Assembly: GCA_025937895.1 (NCBI GenBank)
Contig: JAICQL010000015.1
Span: forward strand, 1-63,691
Reading direction: 5' to 3'
DNA: 63,691 bases
Source of the DNA: Polyangiaceae bacterium
GTDB taxonomy: Bacteria > Myxococcota_A > Polyangia > Polyangiales > Polyangiaceae
Made by a program: the position numbers and the translations under genes
Part shown: positions 53,726 to 62,112 of the stretch, in pieces
Layout of the letters: every line of letters begins with the position of its first letter
Numbering within the stretch: the first letter of the stretch is position 1
The notes under the pieces: generated by a model
The model's input: only the letters and a program-made list of their open reading frames with translations
Told to the model about the DNA's origin: nothing
Databases searched by the model: none

Positions 53726-54034
53726 AACGGTCGGACCGTTCCCAACCGCGAAATTCGTCAGCAGCAACGGTCGGACCGTTGTCGTGCAGAGCATTTCGAC
53801 GCGCAGGCAACGGTCGGACCGTTCTCCTGACTGGAATTTTCGCGATCGAGAACGGTCGGACCGTTCCCGTGCATGCTCCAGAGCGACCTGCAGAACGGTC
53901 CGACCGTTCCCCCACGTCGAATTTTCACTCGAGGCAACGGTCGGACCGTTCCTGCGCGCTCTCGCTCGACGCGAGACGACGCTGCGAGCGTTGCTCCTCG
54001 TTCTCCTTCGCTGCGCGCGGACCGTCACGCCGTT
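53726..54034. repeat. Array of 15-bp palindromes at about 42-bp spacing
   Basis: The perfect palindrome AACGGTCGGACCGTT (7-bp arms, one central base) starts at 53726, 53766, 53809, 53851, 53894 and 53936. The copy at 53894 has C in the centre, so it is inverted. Spacings are 40, 43, 42, 43 and 42 bp, about four helical turns, so all copies face one side of the DNA. Two decayed copies lie exactly in phase at 53978 and 54020, each matching 10 of 15 positions. Spacers 3 and 5 share GAATTTTC 85 bp apart; spacers 2 and 4 share CGTGCA 85 bp apart. The array fills the gap between the kinase gene and the operon at 54179. Confidence 0.95.
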
Positions 54035-54178
54035 CTCTGGCCGCCCGGAAGGTCTCGCGCTCGCCTCGCCGACACTGAAGCTCGAGCCGCCGCGGCCTTT
54101 TTCGACCTCCCGTTGTCGCGCTGGCGGAAACTCGGATAGGTTGCCGCGCGATAGGGCGAAACCAACAAAGGGGTGGTG

Positions 54179-55075
54179 ATGGCACCGATGCCAGAGAGCA
54201 TGCCGATTCATGCGGCGCGCATCGCGCGCGCCGAAAATGCTGCCGAATCATTCAAGCGGGTGGAGGATCAGATCCTCGCGCTGTCCATCGATGATGCCGG
54301 ACGAGTCACGGCGGACGTGCCCACGGCCGCCTCCATTGCGCTGGGCGCGCTCGGTAACCTCGAGCAACTGCGCCCTGACTTCGAGCGCCTAAACGACGGC
54401 GGCGCCGCGGTCCGCGCGCTGGACTCGCTGCAGGACTACGCGCTCGCCGCGTTCTTCGCCCATCTGGAGACGGCGCCTGACACCAGCCAGAGCGAGCTCG
54501 CGCGCCTGCTCACGCAGGCTCGGCCGCTGCGCGAGAACCTGCTCAAGGTAGCCGAGGGTCTCGCCGGCTTTGGCCTGCTGCCGCTGCCTGCGGTCAGCGC
54601 CATCCGCGAGGGCTCCGGCAATCTCGACCTGGCCAAAGATCTCACCCAGCTCGGCGCGCTGTTCAGCAGCAACTGGGAACACGTGGCGAGCAAGGTGCCG
54701 TTCGCGCGCGCGCTCGTGGATGAGGCGAGCCGGCTCGGCACGTTGCTGCTGCGCACCATCGGCGCGCGCGAGGTGGGCGAAGTGCGGAAGGAGCCCTCCA
54801 ACGACTGGGAGTCGCTGCGAGCGCGAGCGTTCCGCCTGCTGGTGAATGCGTATGACGAGCTACGGCGCGCCACTCAATACGTGCGCTGGCACGAGCGCGA
54901 CGCGCTGGCGTATGCCCCCTCGCTGCATGCGCGCTCCGCACCTCGCCGCAAGCCGAGCGGCGAAGCGGAGCCGCTGGAGCCCGAGCCCCTGGTGAGCGAG
55001 AGCGCGGCGCTCGGCGGCAAGCCGGCGACGGCAGACGCCGGTCTGCCCGGCACCAGCCCCTTCACGGACGAATGA
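54179..55075 (+). CDS. Helical protein, unknown function, coupled to HerA-like ATPase
   Basis: This 298-residue protein starts at the ATG at 54179 after AAAGGGG. It is helical throughout (NAAESFKRVEDQILALS, LGALGNLEQLRPDFERL, LDSLQDYALAAFFAHLE, LARLLTQARPLRENLLKVAE) and ends in a Pro/Glu-rich tail. There is no membrane helix and no family is recognised. Its stop overlaps the start of the ATPase gene (ATGA), so the two proteins are made together and probably interact. In related systems a HerA-type ATPase works with a helical or nuclease partner. It is the first gene after the palindrome array, which should lie in its promoter region. Confidence 0.6.
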   Translation: MAPMPESMPIHAARIARAENAAESFKRVEDQILALSIDDAGRVTADVPTAASIALGALGNLEQLRPDFERLNDGGAAVRALDSLQDYALAAFFAHLETAPDTSQSELARLLTQARPLRENLLKVAEGLAGFGLLPLPAVSAIREGSGNLDLAKDLTQLGALFSSNWEHVASKVPFARALVDEASRLGTLLLRTIGAREVGEVRKEPSNDWESLRARAFRLLVNAYDELRRATQYVRWHERDALAYAPSLHARSAPRRKPSGEAEPLEPEPLVSESAALGGKPATADAGLPGTSPFTDE

Positions 55076-56463
55076 CAGACCTGGAGCTCGGCGCCTGGCG
55101 TTCGCTGGCGGGCGGCCCTGGCGGCCCCCTCACCTTGCCCCCGCATCACCTGCTCACCCACGGCGTCGTGGTGGGCATGACCGGCAGCGGCAAGACGGGT
55201 CTCGTGTTCGTGATGGTGGAGGAGGCCGTGCGCGCGGGCATTCCCGTGCTCATGGTCGACCTCAAGGGCGATCTGCCCAACCTCGCGCTATGCTTCGACG
55301 ACCTCGGCGCCGAGCCGCTCTTGCCCTGGGCCTCCGGCATGATGAGCGCCCGAGAGCAGCGTCCGCCGGCCGAGGTCGCAGCCGAGCTCGCGGCCCAGCG
55401 CAAGCGCGGCCTCGAGGGCTGGAGCATCACCCCCGAGCGACTGCGCAGCTACAACCAGTCGCTCGGGCTGCGCATCCTCACCCCCGGCTCCAGCGCGGGC
55501 GAGCGGGTGCACCTGCTGTCCGCGCTCGAGCGCCCCTCGGAGCGCTGGCGCAGCGATCGCGAATCCGCCAGCCTGGCACTGAGCGCGGCCATCTCGCTGC
55601 TGCTGCGCCTGCTCGGGCGCGACAGCGATCCTGCGCGCAGCAAGGAGCACGTGCTGCTCTCGGTGCTGGCCGAGCGCCGCCTGTCCGCCGGGCAGCACGC
55701 AGATCTCGGCAGCCTGATCCAGGATCTGCTCAGCCCACCGCTCGAGTCCGTGGGCGCGCTCTCCATCGACAGCTTCGTCTCCAGCACCCAGCGAGCCACG
55801 TTGGCGGCCGCGCTCAACGCGCTGCTCGTCGCGCCCACGTTTGCCAGCTGGCGCGAGGGCGCCGACCTCGACGTCGGAGGGTGGCTCACCCCCAGCGGGC
55901 CACGCACCCCCGCCATCGTCTTCAGCGTGGCCCACCTCGAGGACGAGGAGCGGGCCCTGGTGCTCGGCCTCTTGCTGGATGAAGTGCTCGGCTGGGTGCG
56001 CAGCTTGCCCGGCACCCAGCGCCTGCGCGCGCTGGTGGTGATCGACGAGGTGTTCGGGCTCCTGCCGCCCCACCCCGCCAATCCAGCGACGAAGGGGCCC
56101 ATCGTGCAGCTGATGAAACAGGCGCGCGCGTACGGCGTCGGCATCGTGCTCGCCACTCAGAACCCGATGGACCTCGACTACCGCGCACTCTCCACCGCCG
56201 GACTCTGGTGCATCGGGCGCCTGCAGACCGACGCTGATCGCGCGCGCGTCATCGAAGGCCTGGCCATGGGCAGCGCCGGCGACGGCTCCCCCCGACACCT
56301 GAGCGATACCATCAAGAAGCTGGCCAAGCGCTGGTTCGTGTTGCGCGACGTGCACGACGAACAGGGGCTGCGGCTGTTTCAGCCGCGCTGGGCGTATTCG
56401 TTCATGCGCGGGCCGATGACGCGGGCGGAGATTCAGCGGGCGATGGCGGTGCGGAAGGGCTAG
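55072..56463 (+). CDS. HerA-type ATP-binding protein
   Basis: This 463-residue ATPase belongs to the HerA/FtsK superfamily. Walker A is GMTGSGKTGL, with HGVVV before it and VLMVDLKGDLPNL after it. Walker B is LVVIDEVFGLLP. The sensor region shows GVGIVLATQNPMDLDYRAL with LWCIGRLQTDADRARVIEGL, as in DUF87/DUF853 type proteins. The C-terminus WFVLRDVHDEQGLRLFQPRWAYSF matches the same group. HerA-like ATPases form hexameric rings that move DNA or remodel partner proteins, and some belong to defence systems. The partner gene upstream is coupled by ATGA. No NurA or SIR2 gene is nearby. Confidence 0.85.
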   Translation: MTDLELGAWRSLAGGPGGPLTLPPHHLLTHGVVVGMTGSGKTGLVFVMVEEAVRAGIPVLMVDLKGDLPNLALCFDDLGAEPLLPWASGMMSAREQRPPAEVAAELAAQRKRGLEGWSITPERLRSYNQSLGLRILTPGSSAGERVHLLSALERPSERWRSDRESASLALSAAISLLLRLLGRDSDPARSKEHVLLSVLAERRLSAGQHADLGSLIQDLLSPPLESVGALSIDSFVSSTQRATLAAALNALLVAPTFASWREGADLDVGGWLTPSGPRTPAIVFSVAHLEDEERALVLGLLLDEVLGWVRSLPGTQRLRALVVIDEVFGLLPPHPANPATKGPIVQLMKQARAYGVGIVLATQNPMDLDYRALSTAGLWCIGRLQTDADRARVIEGLAMGSAGDGSPRHLSDTIKKLAKRWFVLRDVHDEQGLRLFQPRWAYSFMRGPMTRAEIQRAMAVRKG

Positions 56464-56490
56464 GGGCGGCCGATTGCACTAGTCGTTAGA

Positions 56491-56781
56491 ATGGGTCACA
56501 TTGGTCATATGCAGCGCCGCTCACTCGCCGATGTCAAGGCTCACCTCTCGGAGGTCGTGGACCACGCCGAGCATCGCGGCAAGAAGGTGCTCATCCTGCG
56601 TCACGGTAAGCCCGCCGCGGTCATCGTCCCTGTCTCTTTCGTTCGCGAGCGACGTCTGCAACGCCCGCATCACGCCATGAGTCCTGCGCAGGCTCGAGAG
56701 CGGCTCGACGAGCTCGCGGCAAGACTAGCGGGTGACCCGGATTTTGCTGCCGTCACGGAGCTGATCGAGGGCCGCCGGTGA
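56491..56781 (+). CDS. Phd/YefM-family antitoxin
   Basis: This 96-residue protein has the Phd/YefM fold: RRSLADVKAHLSEVVDHAEH matches (R)x(S/T)(I/V)xxxKxxLSxxVDxA, and KVLILRHGKPAAVIVPV matches the strand (V)x(I/V)T(R)xGKPxAV(L/I)(V). A C-terminal helix AQARERLDELAARL should bind the toxin. The ATG at 56491 begins MGHIGHMQRRS; an ATG at 56509 is a good alternative. Its last bases overlap the toxin start by four bases, as is usual for such pairs. Antitoxins of this kind bind the promoter and control the operon. Confidence 0.85.
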   Translation: MGHIGHMQRRSLADVKAHLSEVVDHAEHRGKKVLILRHGKPAAVIVPVSFVRERRLQRPHHAMSPAQARERLDELAARLAGDPDFAAVTELIEGRR

Positions 56782-57181
56782 GCACATATGTGCTCGACGC
56801 CTCCGTTGCTGTGGCGCCGGTGCGGCCCAGTGAACCCCACCATCGAGCGGCACGAGCTCGTCTCTCCGCCATATTGACCGGAGCCGATACAATCGTCGTC
56901 CCCGCTATCTTTGATGCCGAGGTTACCGCCACTCTCGTTCGCGGGCTTGGGTCCAGCTCGGCCGCTCGAGAGTACCTGGAGCGCGACCTCGCGCTCGCGA
57001 GCTCGTCACCATCGGACCACGGGCAGCTCGCGCCATTTCGAGCGTTGCCGCGCGTACTCGCCTTCGCGCCGCAGACGCAGCCTACGTGTGGGTGGCGAGC
57101 TCCCGCGGCCTGTCCCTGGTGACGCTGGATGTGGAAATTGCGGAGCGGGTTGGGACGCTGTGTCAGGTCGAAAGCCCCTGA
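56778..57181 (+). pseudogene. VapC-type PIN toxin with a frameshift
   Basis: The GTG at 56778 begins STYVLDASVAVAPVRPSEPH, the start of a PIN-domain RNase toxin. VPAIFDAEVTATLVRGL has the second acidic residue. Past about 56995 this frame leaves the family pattern and ends at 57122. A -1 frame continues it: ELVTIGPRAARAISSVAART, then LRAADAAYVWVASSRGLSLV and TLDVEIAERVG, ending at the TGA 57179-57181. Together both frames give a full-length toxin (about 134 residues) with all four PIN acidic residues. So a one-base deletion near 56993-56998, or a sequencing error, breaks the gene. With the antitoxin it formed a type II system. Confidence 0.78.
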
Positions 57182-57708
57182 GACGTCAGACTGAGCTCGC
57201 GCTGGCACAGGGGCAGACGACCTTTCACTGGCGTGGCCCGGCGCTCGACAGCGTGTTTGCGGTGGACGACGAAGTGGACGTCGACGTCTCGAGCCTCCCT
57301 TATGCGTTCGGCGCGCCGCCCACCGTCACCACCGTACGCTCCAGTCGCGCCACCGCCGTGACGGTGCGCGGTGGCGCTTACACCTACCTGCGCTGGCAGC
57401 CGGGCTCCACCATGACCGTCCACGGCCTGGAGCCTGCCCTGCCAGCCCTTCGCTACGGCGTGGTCTCCTGCTGCGCCGAGCGCCCCAGCGCGCCGCACGC
57501 CAACGACTACACCTGCGACTACTCCGACCTGACGGCAGAGCTCGACGGCAGCTCCGCCCGTATTGCCGCCAGTGAGACAGGCACCGTCGGTCCCTGGTCC
57601 ATCAGCAACTCGATTTCCAGGTACTTCAAGCTAAGTGAGTCCTACTGGTATGTCGAGGTTAGCTTGCTCGGACCAGCGACACCCGGGAGCGCGGACGGGG
57701 GGCTCTGA
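57182..57708 (+). pseudogene. 5'-truncated remnant of an exported-protein gene
   Basis: A coherent reading frame with protein-like composition continues here to a TGA at 57706-57708 but has no credible start. It shows HWRGPALDSVFAVDDEVDVD, VRGGAYTYLRWQPG, YGVVSCCAERPSAP and DLTAELDGSSARIAASETGT, which look like beta-rich segments of a secreted protein. It joins directly to the end of the toxin gene. It may be the tail of a gene cut by the arrival of the toxin-antitoxin pair. No family is recognised. A small intact gene beginning at an internal GTG is a weaker alternative. Confidence 0.4.
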
Positions 57709-57821
57709 CCCCGGGAGGCCCGCGCCCCCCGGGGCTCCGGCGCCGAAGGCGCGCAGAGGATGTCGCCGTCGAACGGGGTGCTCAGCACCCGCCCGACGAA
57801 CCGAGGGGCGCCGCCGAGGCG

Positions 57822-58415
57822 TTACTGATAGCCGACGTACAGGGGTTGAGTCCGCACGGTCAGGTATGCATCATCCGTGGTGCAGGCGCCGATATCGTTG
57901 CCCTTGGTATCACCATTCGTGGTCACCTCGGCGAGCCAGAACCTCGATGCCTCGAGCGTCCGAGGCTGATGATCGTGGTCTTCGTATAGATCGTCGAAGT
58001 GATCGATTCTGGCACTGATCGGCTGCCAGCGATAGCTACCGCTGGAATCCGGCATCCAGACGTGCGTGTACTTTTCGCTGCGTGGCAAGGCGAGCGTGTA
58101 CACTTTCAGAAGCTCCGCCTCGCTCCGGTCACCTCGCGTTTCCTTTTGGTTCATGTACGCAAAGAGCTCGATGCCAAAGGCGTGGTCGTAGAGGAGGTAC
58201 AAGGAGGTGTACACCTCCGGACCGTTTCCGTTGAACTCTCGATCCCCTGCCTCGTGCGTGGGGCACTGGCGCTCGAAACTCGCCGCCGGGATCTCATCGT
58301 AGGCGGCGTGACCGGGCGAAGCCACTGCGGACAATGCCACGACGGACAATGTCGCGCATGCCCTGGTCATTGTGACGTATGGGTGGCTGCTCTGGGCTTT
58401 GCGAAAGAGACACAT
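57822..58415 (-). CDS. Secreted protein, unknown function
   Basis: This 197-residue protein from the ATG at 58415 follows AAAGGAACG. A signal peptide (ACATLSVVALSAVASPGHA) precedes the mature protein, which starts near AAYDEIPAASFERQC. The mature part has Tyr- and His-rich segments (VYTSLYLLYDHAFGIELFAY, IDHFDDLYEDHDHQPRTLE) and two Cys. A start at 58370 would make the signal peptide shorter and more standard. No family is recognised. A 50-base gap separates it from the next leftward gene. Confidence 0.6.
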   Translation of the reverse strand: MCLFRKAQSSHPYVTMTRACATLSVVALSAVASPGHAAYDEIPAASFERQCPTHEAGDREFNGNGPEVYTSLYLLYDHAFGIELFAYMNQKETRGDRSEAELLKVYTLALPRSEKYTHVWMPDSSGSYRWQPISARIDHFDDLYEDHDHQPRTLEASRFWLAEVTTNGDTKGNDIGACTTDDAYLTVRTQPLYVGYQ

Positions 58416-58465
58416 GATTACGTTCCTTTGGTTGGGAGTGGGTGTGTGACTTCAGTTGCGGCCGT

Positions 58466-59257
58466 TCACGGGAGGCGCGCAAACTCTGGAAGCGGCAATG
58501 CGGTCTGGGCGAGCACCTCGGGCAGCCGCGCCACGCCGGGAAAGTCTTCTTCGAACTCTTCGACGCTCGTCGCGAAGTCCGTCGCCAGCACTTCGAGCTC
58601 CAGGACCTCCTCACTGGCGTCGTATTCCAGGGGCGCCTCTAGATGAGAGGTCAGCATCCTGCGCAGCAGCTCGGTCCTGCGCCGGACGTAGCGGTGAGTT
58701 TCCTCCCGCACGCGGCGGGCCGCGAAGGACTCGTCGTGCTCGGCGAGCATCGCTTGCAAGAACGTCTCCGGCTGCTGCACGTTCAGCAACTCGAGCTCGG
58801 CGCTCGCGCGCTGGCGTGCGCGCGAAGCGCGCTCCGCCTCGCCGCCGGGTCCAGCATCTGCGTGCAGCGCGAGCGCAACTGCGCGCTCCACTGCTGGGGC
58901 GTGGCTCGCGGGCGCTGCAGCGGGACGCTCCTCAACGCGGGCCGTGTTCGTCAGCAAGCGCCACAGCGCGGCGGATAACCCCGCCTGGGCGGGCGCGGGC
59001 ACTCCAGACTCCGACCGCGACTTTCGTTGCACCGGCGGCCTCACGGACTCCGGCTCGGCCCCCCGCTGGACGGGGCCAGACGAACCAGCTTCGGACGCAA
59101 GCGCCAAGTAGAGAACGGCGCCGGCGAGGGCGGCGGTACCCGCAGCACCGGTCGTGCGCGAGGTGAGCCAGTGCGCTCGTGGTTTGACGAGGACGGCTCG
59201 ACGGGCTCTCCCTGGCGACCGACTATTCGGCGATCGAGCGACGTGGATGGATGACAT
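58466..59257 (-). CDS. Membrane-anchored protein, unknown function
   Basis: This 263-residue protein from the ATG at 59257 has a basic N-terminus of about 35 residues and one membrane helix (GAAGTAALAGAVLYLALA). A Pro/Arg/Ser-rich linker follows, then a helical domain of 120 residues (RRVREETHRYVRRRTELLRR, EVLELEVLATDFATSVEEF). Topology suggests the helical part is outside the cytoplasm. No family is recognised. It is leftward and 51 bases upstream of the secreted-protein gene, so the two may form an operon divergent from the pilins. Confidence 0.55.
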   Translation of the reverse strand: MSSIHVARSPNSRSPGRARRAVLVKPRAHWLTSRTTGAAGTAALAGAVLYLALASEAGSSGPVQRGAEPESVRPPVQRKSRSESGVPAPAQAGLSAALWRLLTNTARVEERPAAAPASHAPAVERAVALALHADAGPGGEAERASRARQRASAELELLNVQQPETFLQAMLAEHDESFAARRVREETHRYVRRRTELLRRMLTSHLEAPLEYDASEEVLELEVLATDFATSVEEFEEDFPGVARLPEVLAQTALPLPEFARLP

Positions 59258-59590
59258 GAGCTTCTCGCTTTCGCATTGAAGGTTCAGCGCCCGGAAGCGG
59301 CCCCGCAGGCGCGCGCCGGCGTACGCCCTGCCGCCCACCGCGGCCCCCTTCCGGGTACGCGAGTCAACCTAGCTCCCGTCTCCCCCGAATCCTTAAGACG
59401 AGGCTAAGTTCGCGCTAATCTGCACGCCGCGGCGGCTAAGCTCTCGCCCTGCCCCCGCCGGCGGGCGGCCTGCCCGGCGGGCGCACGCGGGTGCGCTGGC
59501 GCGGCGCGGGGCGTTCGCGAATACTGCAGTAGAGAGCTTTTGTACGGGCGCCCCGGCGGGCCTGTGGGCAGAGCTGGGCAAGGTGTGTGG
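59258..59590. other. Divergent control region left of the pilin genes
   Basis: These 333 bases should hold the leftward promoter of the membrane-anchored gene and the rightward promoter of the first pilin. AT-containing stretches at 59390-59425 stand out in GC-rich sequence. No sigma-54 or sigma-70 consensus was recognised. Confidence 0.4.
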
Positions 59591-60163
59591 ATGAGCGTCA
59601 GGTGTAGTCGAGTGGGTCGAGGGCGTGGTGGGGCGCGTGGCTTCACGCTGACGGAGCTGATGGTGGTGGTGGTGATCGCCGGGGTGCTGGCGACGCTGGC
59701 GTTTGCCTCTCTGCGCAAGCAGGTCAACGCGGCCTGGCATGCGGAGGGGACGGCGATGGTGCAGAGCATCCGGGCGGCGCAGGAGCGCTATCGCTCGGAG
59801 CACATGCTGTACCTGGACGTGAGCACGCCGGATGCCTGGTATCCGGCGGACCCGCGGGAGGAAGCTCAGATGATCCGCCCGTTCTACTTTCAGAACACGG
59901 GCGAGCACATCGATCAGGATCGCTGGCTCGCGCTGCGGCCCGCCGCTCCCGGTCCGGTACGCTTTGGCTATCTGGTGAACGCTGGCCCGGGCGGCACACC
60001 GATGACGGACGCCGCCAAGCCGGGCTCGGCCGTGACCTGGCCGGACAACGACAATGACTGGTACGTGATCCAGGCCATTGGTCAGACCGATGGCGACGAG
60101 GACTGCATCTATCTGCGCGCGTCGAGCCTGCGCGCCGACATCCTCGTCGAAGACAACGACTGA
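59591..60163 (+). CDS. Type IV prepilin 1
   Basis: This 190-residue prepilin starts at the ATG at 59591. The leader RCSRVGRGRGGARG is cut before Phe: GFTLTELMVVVVIAGVLATL has Gly -1, Glu +5 and the pilin helix. The C-terminal part contains FYFQNTGEHIDQDRWLA and WPDNDNDWYVIQAIGQTDGD, the DGDED segment resembling the Asp-rich loop of the other two pilins. There is one Cys in the globular part. It is the first of three tandem pilin genes, with 371 bases before the next. It should be exported by the pilus machinery as a major or minor pilin. Confidence 0.85.
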   Translation: MSVRCSRVGRGRGGARGFTLTELMVVVVIAGVLATLAFASLRKQVNAAWHAEGTAMVQSIRAAQERYRSEHMLYLDVSTPDAWYPADPREEAQMIRPFYFQNTGEHIDQDRWLALRPAAPGPVRFGYLVNAGPGGTPMTDAAKPGSAVTWPDNDNDWYVIQAIGQTDGDEDCIYLRASSLRADILVEDND

Positions 60164-60534
60164 AGCCGGCGGCGGACTGCGCCGCGCTTCTCCGCCAGGC
60201 TGCGTGTGACGCTCACTCGCGTCTCCAGCCGCGGTGTGCTCTGCGCAGATGTGTGCCCAGCGTAACAGGCACTTCAGGCCGCGCTGCGCGGGGCGCGCAG
60301 AGTTGCACACAGTGGAACATTAGGATCCAACGACCCCCGCTTCGGCTTGTTGAAGTACGGAACAACGATGGCCGTAAATTGTCAGCAGGCGTCTGTTTCA
60401 TGACTAAAAACGTCCATGCCGTTCCGCTGCGCGCCAGACCCAAAGCGCCTCACCTGGCCACGCGCAGCGAGGTTTTCCGCAGAAAACGAGCCAGATCAGC
60501 GCCATGGCACGTGCGTTGCTCTAAGGCCTCTGCG
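60164..60534. other. Region between pilin genes 1 and 2
   Basis: No gene was recognised in 371 bases. The reading frame of the second pilin is open back to 60253, but sequence quality before 60535 is poor. The right end holds a sigma-54-type promoter. Confidence 0.5.
60505..60520 (+). promoter_or_regulatory. Sigma-54 promoter (-24/-12)
   Basis: TGGCAC-GTGCG-TTGCT matches the sigma-54 consensus TGGCAC-N5-TTGC(A/T) at every defined position. The predicted start of transcription is about 60531, only four bases before the ATG at 60535. In Myxococcus and Pseudomonas pilA is controlled by PilR and sigma-54, and a PilR-like gene ends 2.5 kb away in this window. The short leader is odd, so either the mRNA is nearly leaderless or the match is by chance. 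Confidence 0.6.
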
Positions 60535-61092
<558 letters not shown>

Positions 61093-61167
61093 CCCAGGTG
61101 CCTTGCGGCTGGCTGCATGAGCACCGCGCCGCGCACATCAAACAGAGAGAGAAGACAGGAGACACGC

Positions 61168-61806
61168 ATGCTCATTCAGGACAAATTGACCAAGATTCGC
61201 AACAAGCGCGGCTTTACGCTCGTGGAGCTCATGATCGTCGTGGCGATCATCGGCGTGCTGGCGGCCCTCGCCATCTACGGCGTCCGCAAGTACCTGACCA
61301 ACGCCAAGACCGCGGAGGCCCGCACGGCGATCGGCCGCATGGCGAAGGACGCCACCGTTGCTTTCGAGAAGGAAAGCGTCCAGGAGGGCACCATCGACCT
61401 CACGCAGTCGGCAGAGATCGCTCACCGCCTGTGCAGCTCGGCTGATCCGGTCCCGCCAGCCGCCCCGCCCCAGAACCAGAAGTACCAGTCCACCCCAGAC
61501 GACTGGAAGTCGCCTGCCACGACCACCTCGACGGGCAACGAGGTCCCGGGCGGATGGACGTGCTTGCGGTTCAGCATGGATTCTCCGCAGTACTACCAGT
61601 ACGAATATGAGCTCGTGACCGGGGACGCCACCATTCCGGCTGTGGTGGGGGACACCTTTACCACCTTCGCTCGCGGTGATCTGGACGGCGATGGCCTCCA
61701 GTTCTCGACGCTGTCGATGGACGGACAGGTTCAGGCGGACCCCACCTCCGGGGACCTGGTCCTCACCCTCGCGGCGACGATCTCCGAAACCGACATCGAG
61801 GAATGA
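61168..61806 (+). CDS. pilA: Type IV prepilin 3, probable major pilin
   Basis: This 212-residue prepilin starts at the ATG at 61168 after AGGAGA, the best ribosome site in the cluster. The leader LIQDKLTKIRNKRG precedes FTLVELMIVVAIIGVLAALA. YGVRKYLTNAKTAEARTAIG is close to myxobacterial PilA. A Cys pair (LCSS, WTCLRF) may form the C-terminal disulfide loop. ARGDLDGDGLQFSTLSMDGQ is an Asp-rich, possibly Ca2+-binding segment. A strong terminator follows. The strong translation signal and terminator suggest a highly expressed major pilin; the symbol is given on that basis and not proven. Confidence 0.85.
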   Translation: MLIQDKLTKIRNKRGFTLVELMIVVAIIGVLAALAIYGVRKYLTNAKTAEARTAIGRMAKDATVAFEKESVQEGTIDLTQSAEIAHRLCSSADPVPPAAPPQNQKYQSTPDDWKSPATTTSTGNEVPGGWTCLRFSMDSPQYYQYEYELVTGDATIPAVVGDTFTTFARGDLDGDGLQFSTLSMDGQVQADPTSGDLVLTLAATISETDIEE

Positions 61807-62112
61807 GCCTCTAGCACCTAGAGCTCTCCCATGACAAAGGCCGCCGTCACCACGTGACGGCGGCCTTCGCCTTTTGTGGATCGCACCTCGAGCGCTCGGC
61901 AACGGCCCCGATCCGGCGAGGCGATAGACCAGCTCCCTCACGAGCGCCGCGCTAGCGGAGGACGGAGAGGACCGTAAACTCGCGCGGCACGCTCGCTGTT
62001 CGAGTGCGCCACGGCGACGTTCGTGAAGCTGTCGTCAGCGCACGGCACCGTGGCTCTGGCCGAGCACTTCGGCGGTGGCACCCGCGGGTAGCGACTGTGA
62101 TAAACGCCGGGC
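61807..62112. other. Gap between the pilin and nuclease genes
   Basis: Besides the terminator this 306-base stretch holds a short palindrome CTCTAG-CAC-CTAGAG at 61809-61823. No promoter for the nuclease-like gene was recognised. Confidence 0.45.
61839..61865 (+). terminator. Strong intrinsic terminator after the third pilin
   Basis: GGCCGCCGTCAC (61839-61850) and GTGACGGCGGCC (61854-61865) form a perfect 12-bp stem with a three-base loop, followed by TTCGCCTTTTG. It is 32 bases after the stop. The flanking AAA gives extra pairing with TT. Confidence 0.85.

Noticed and set aside
53726..54034. CRISPR array
   Set aside because: Repeats are only 15 bp, fully palindromic, partly inverted, and spacers of 25-28 bp share sequence with each other at 85-bp intervals. 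No cas genes are present.
56993..57000. Programmed -1 frameshift in the toxin gene
   Set aside because: No slippery heptamer of the X-XXY-YYZ type and no clear downstream pseudoknot at the switch; deletion or sequencing error is simpler.
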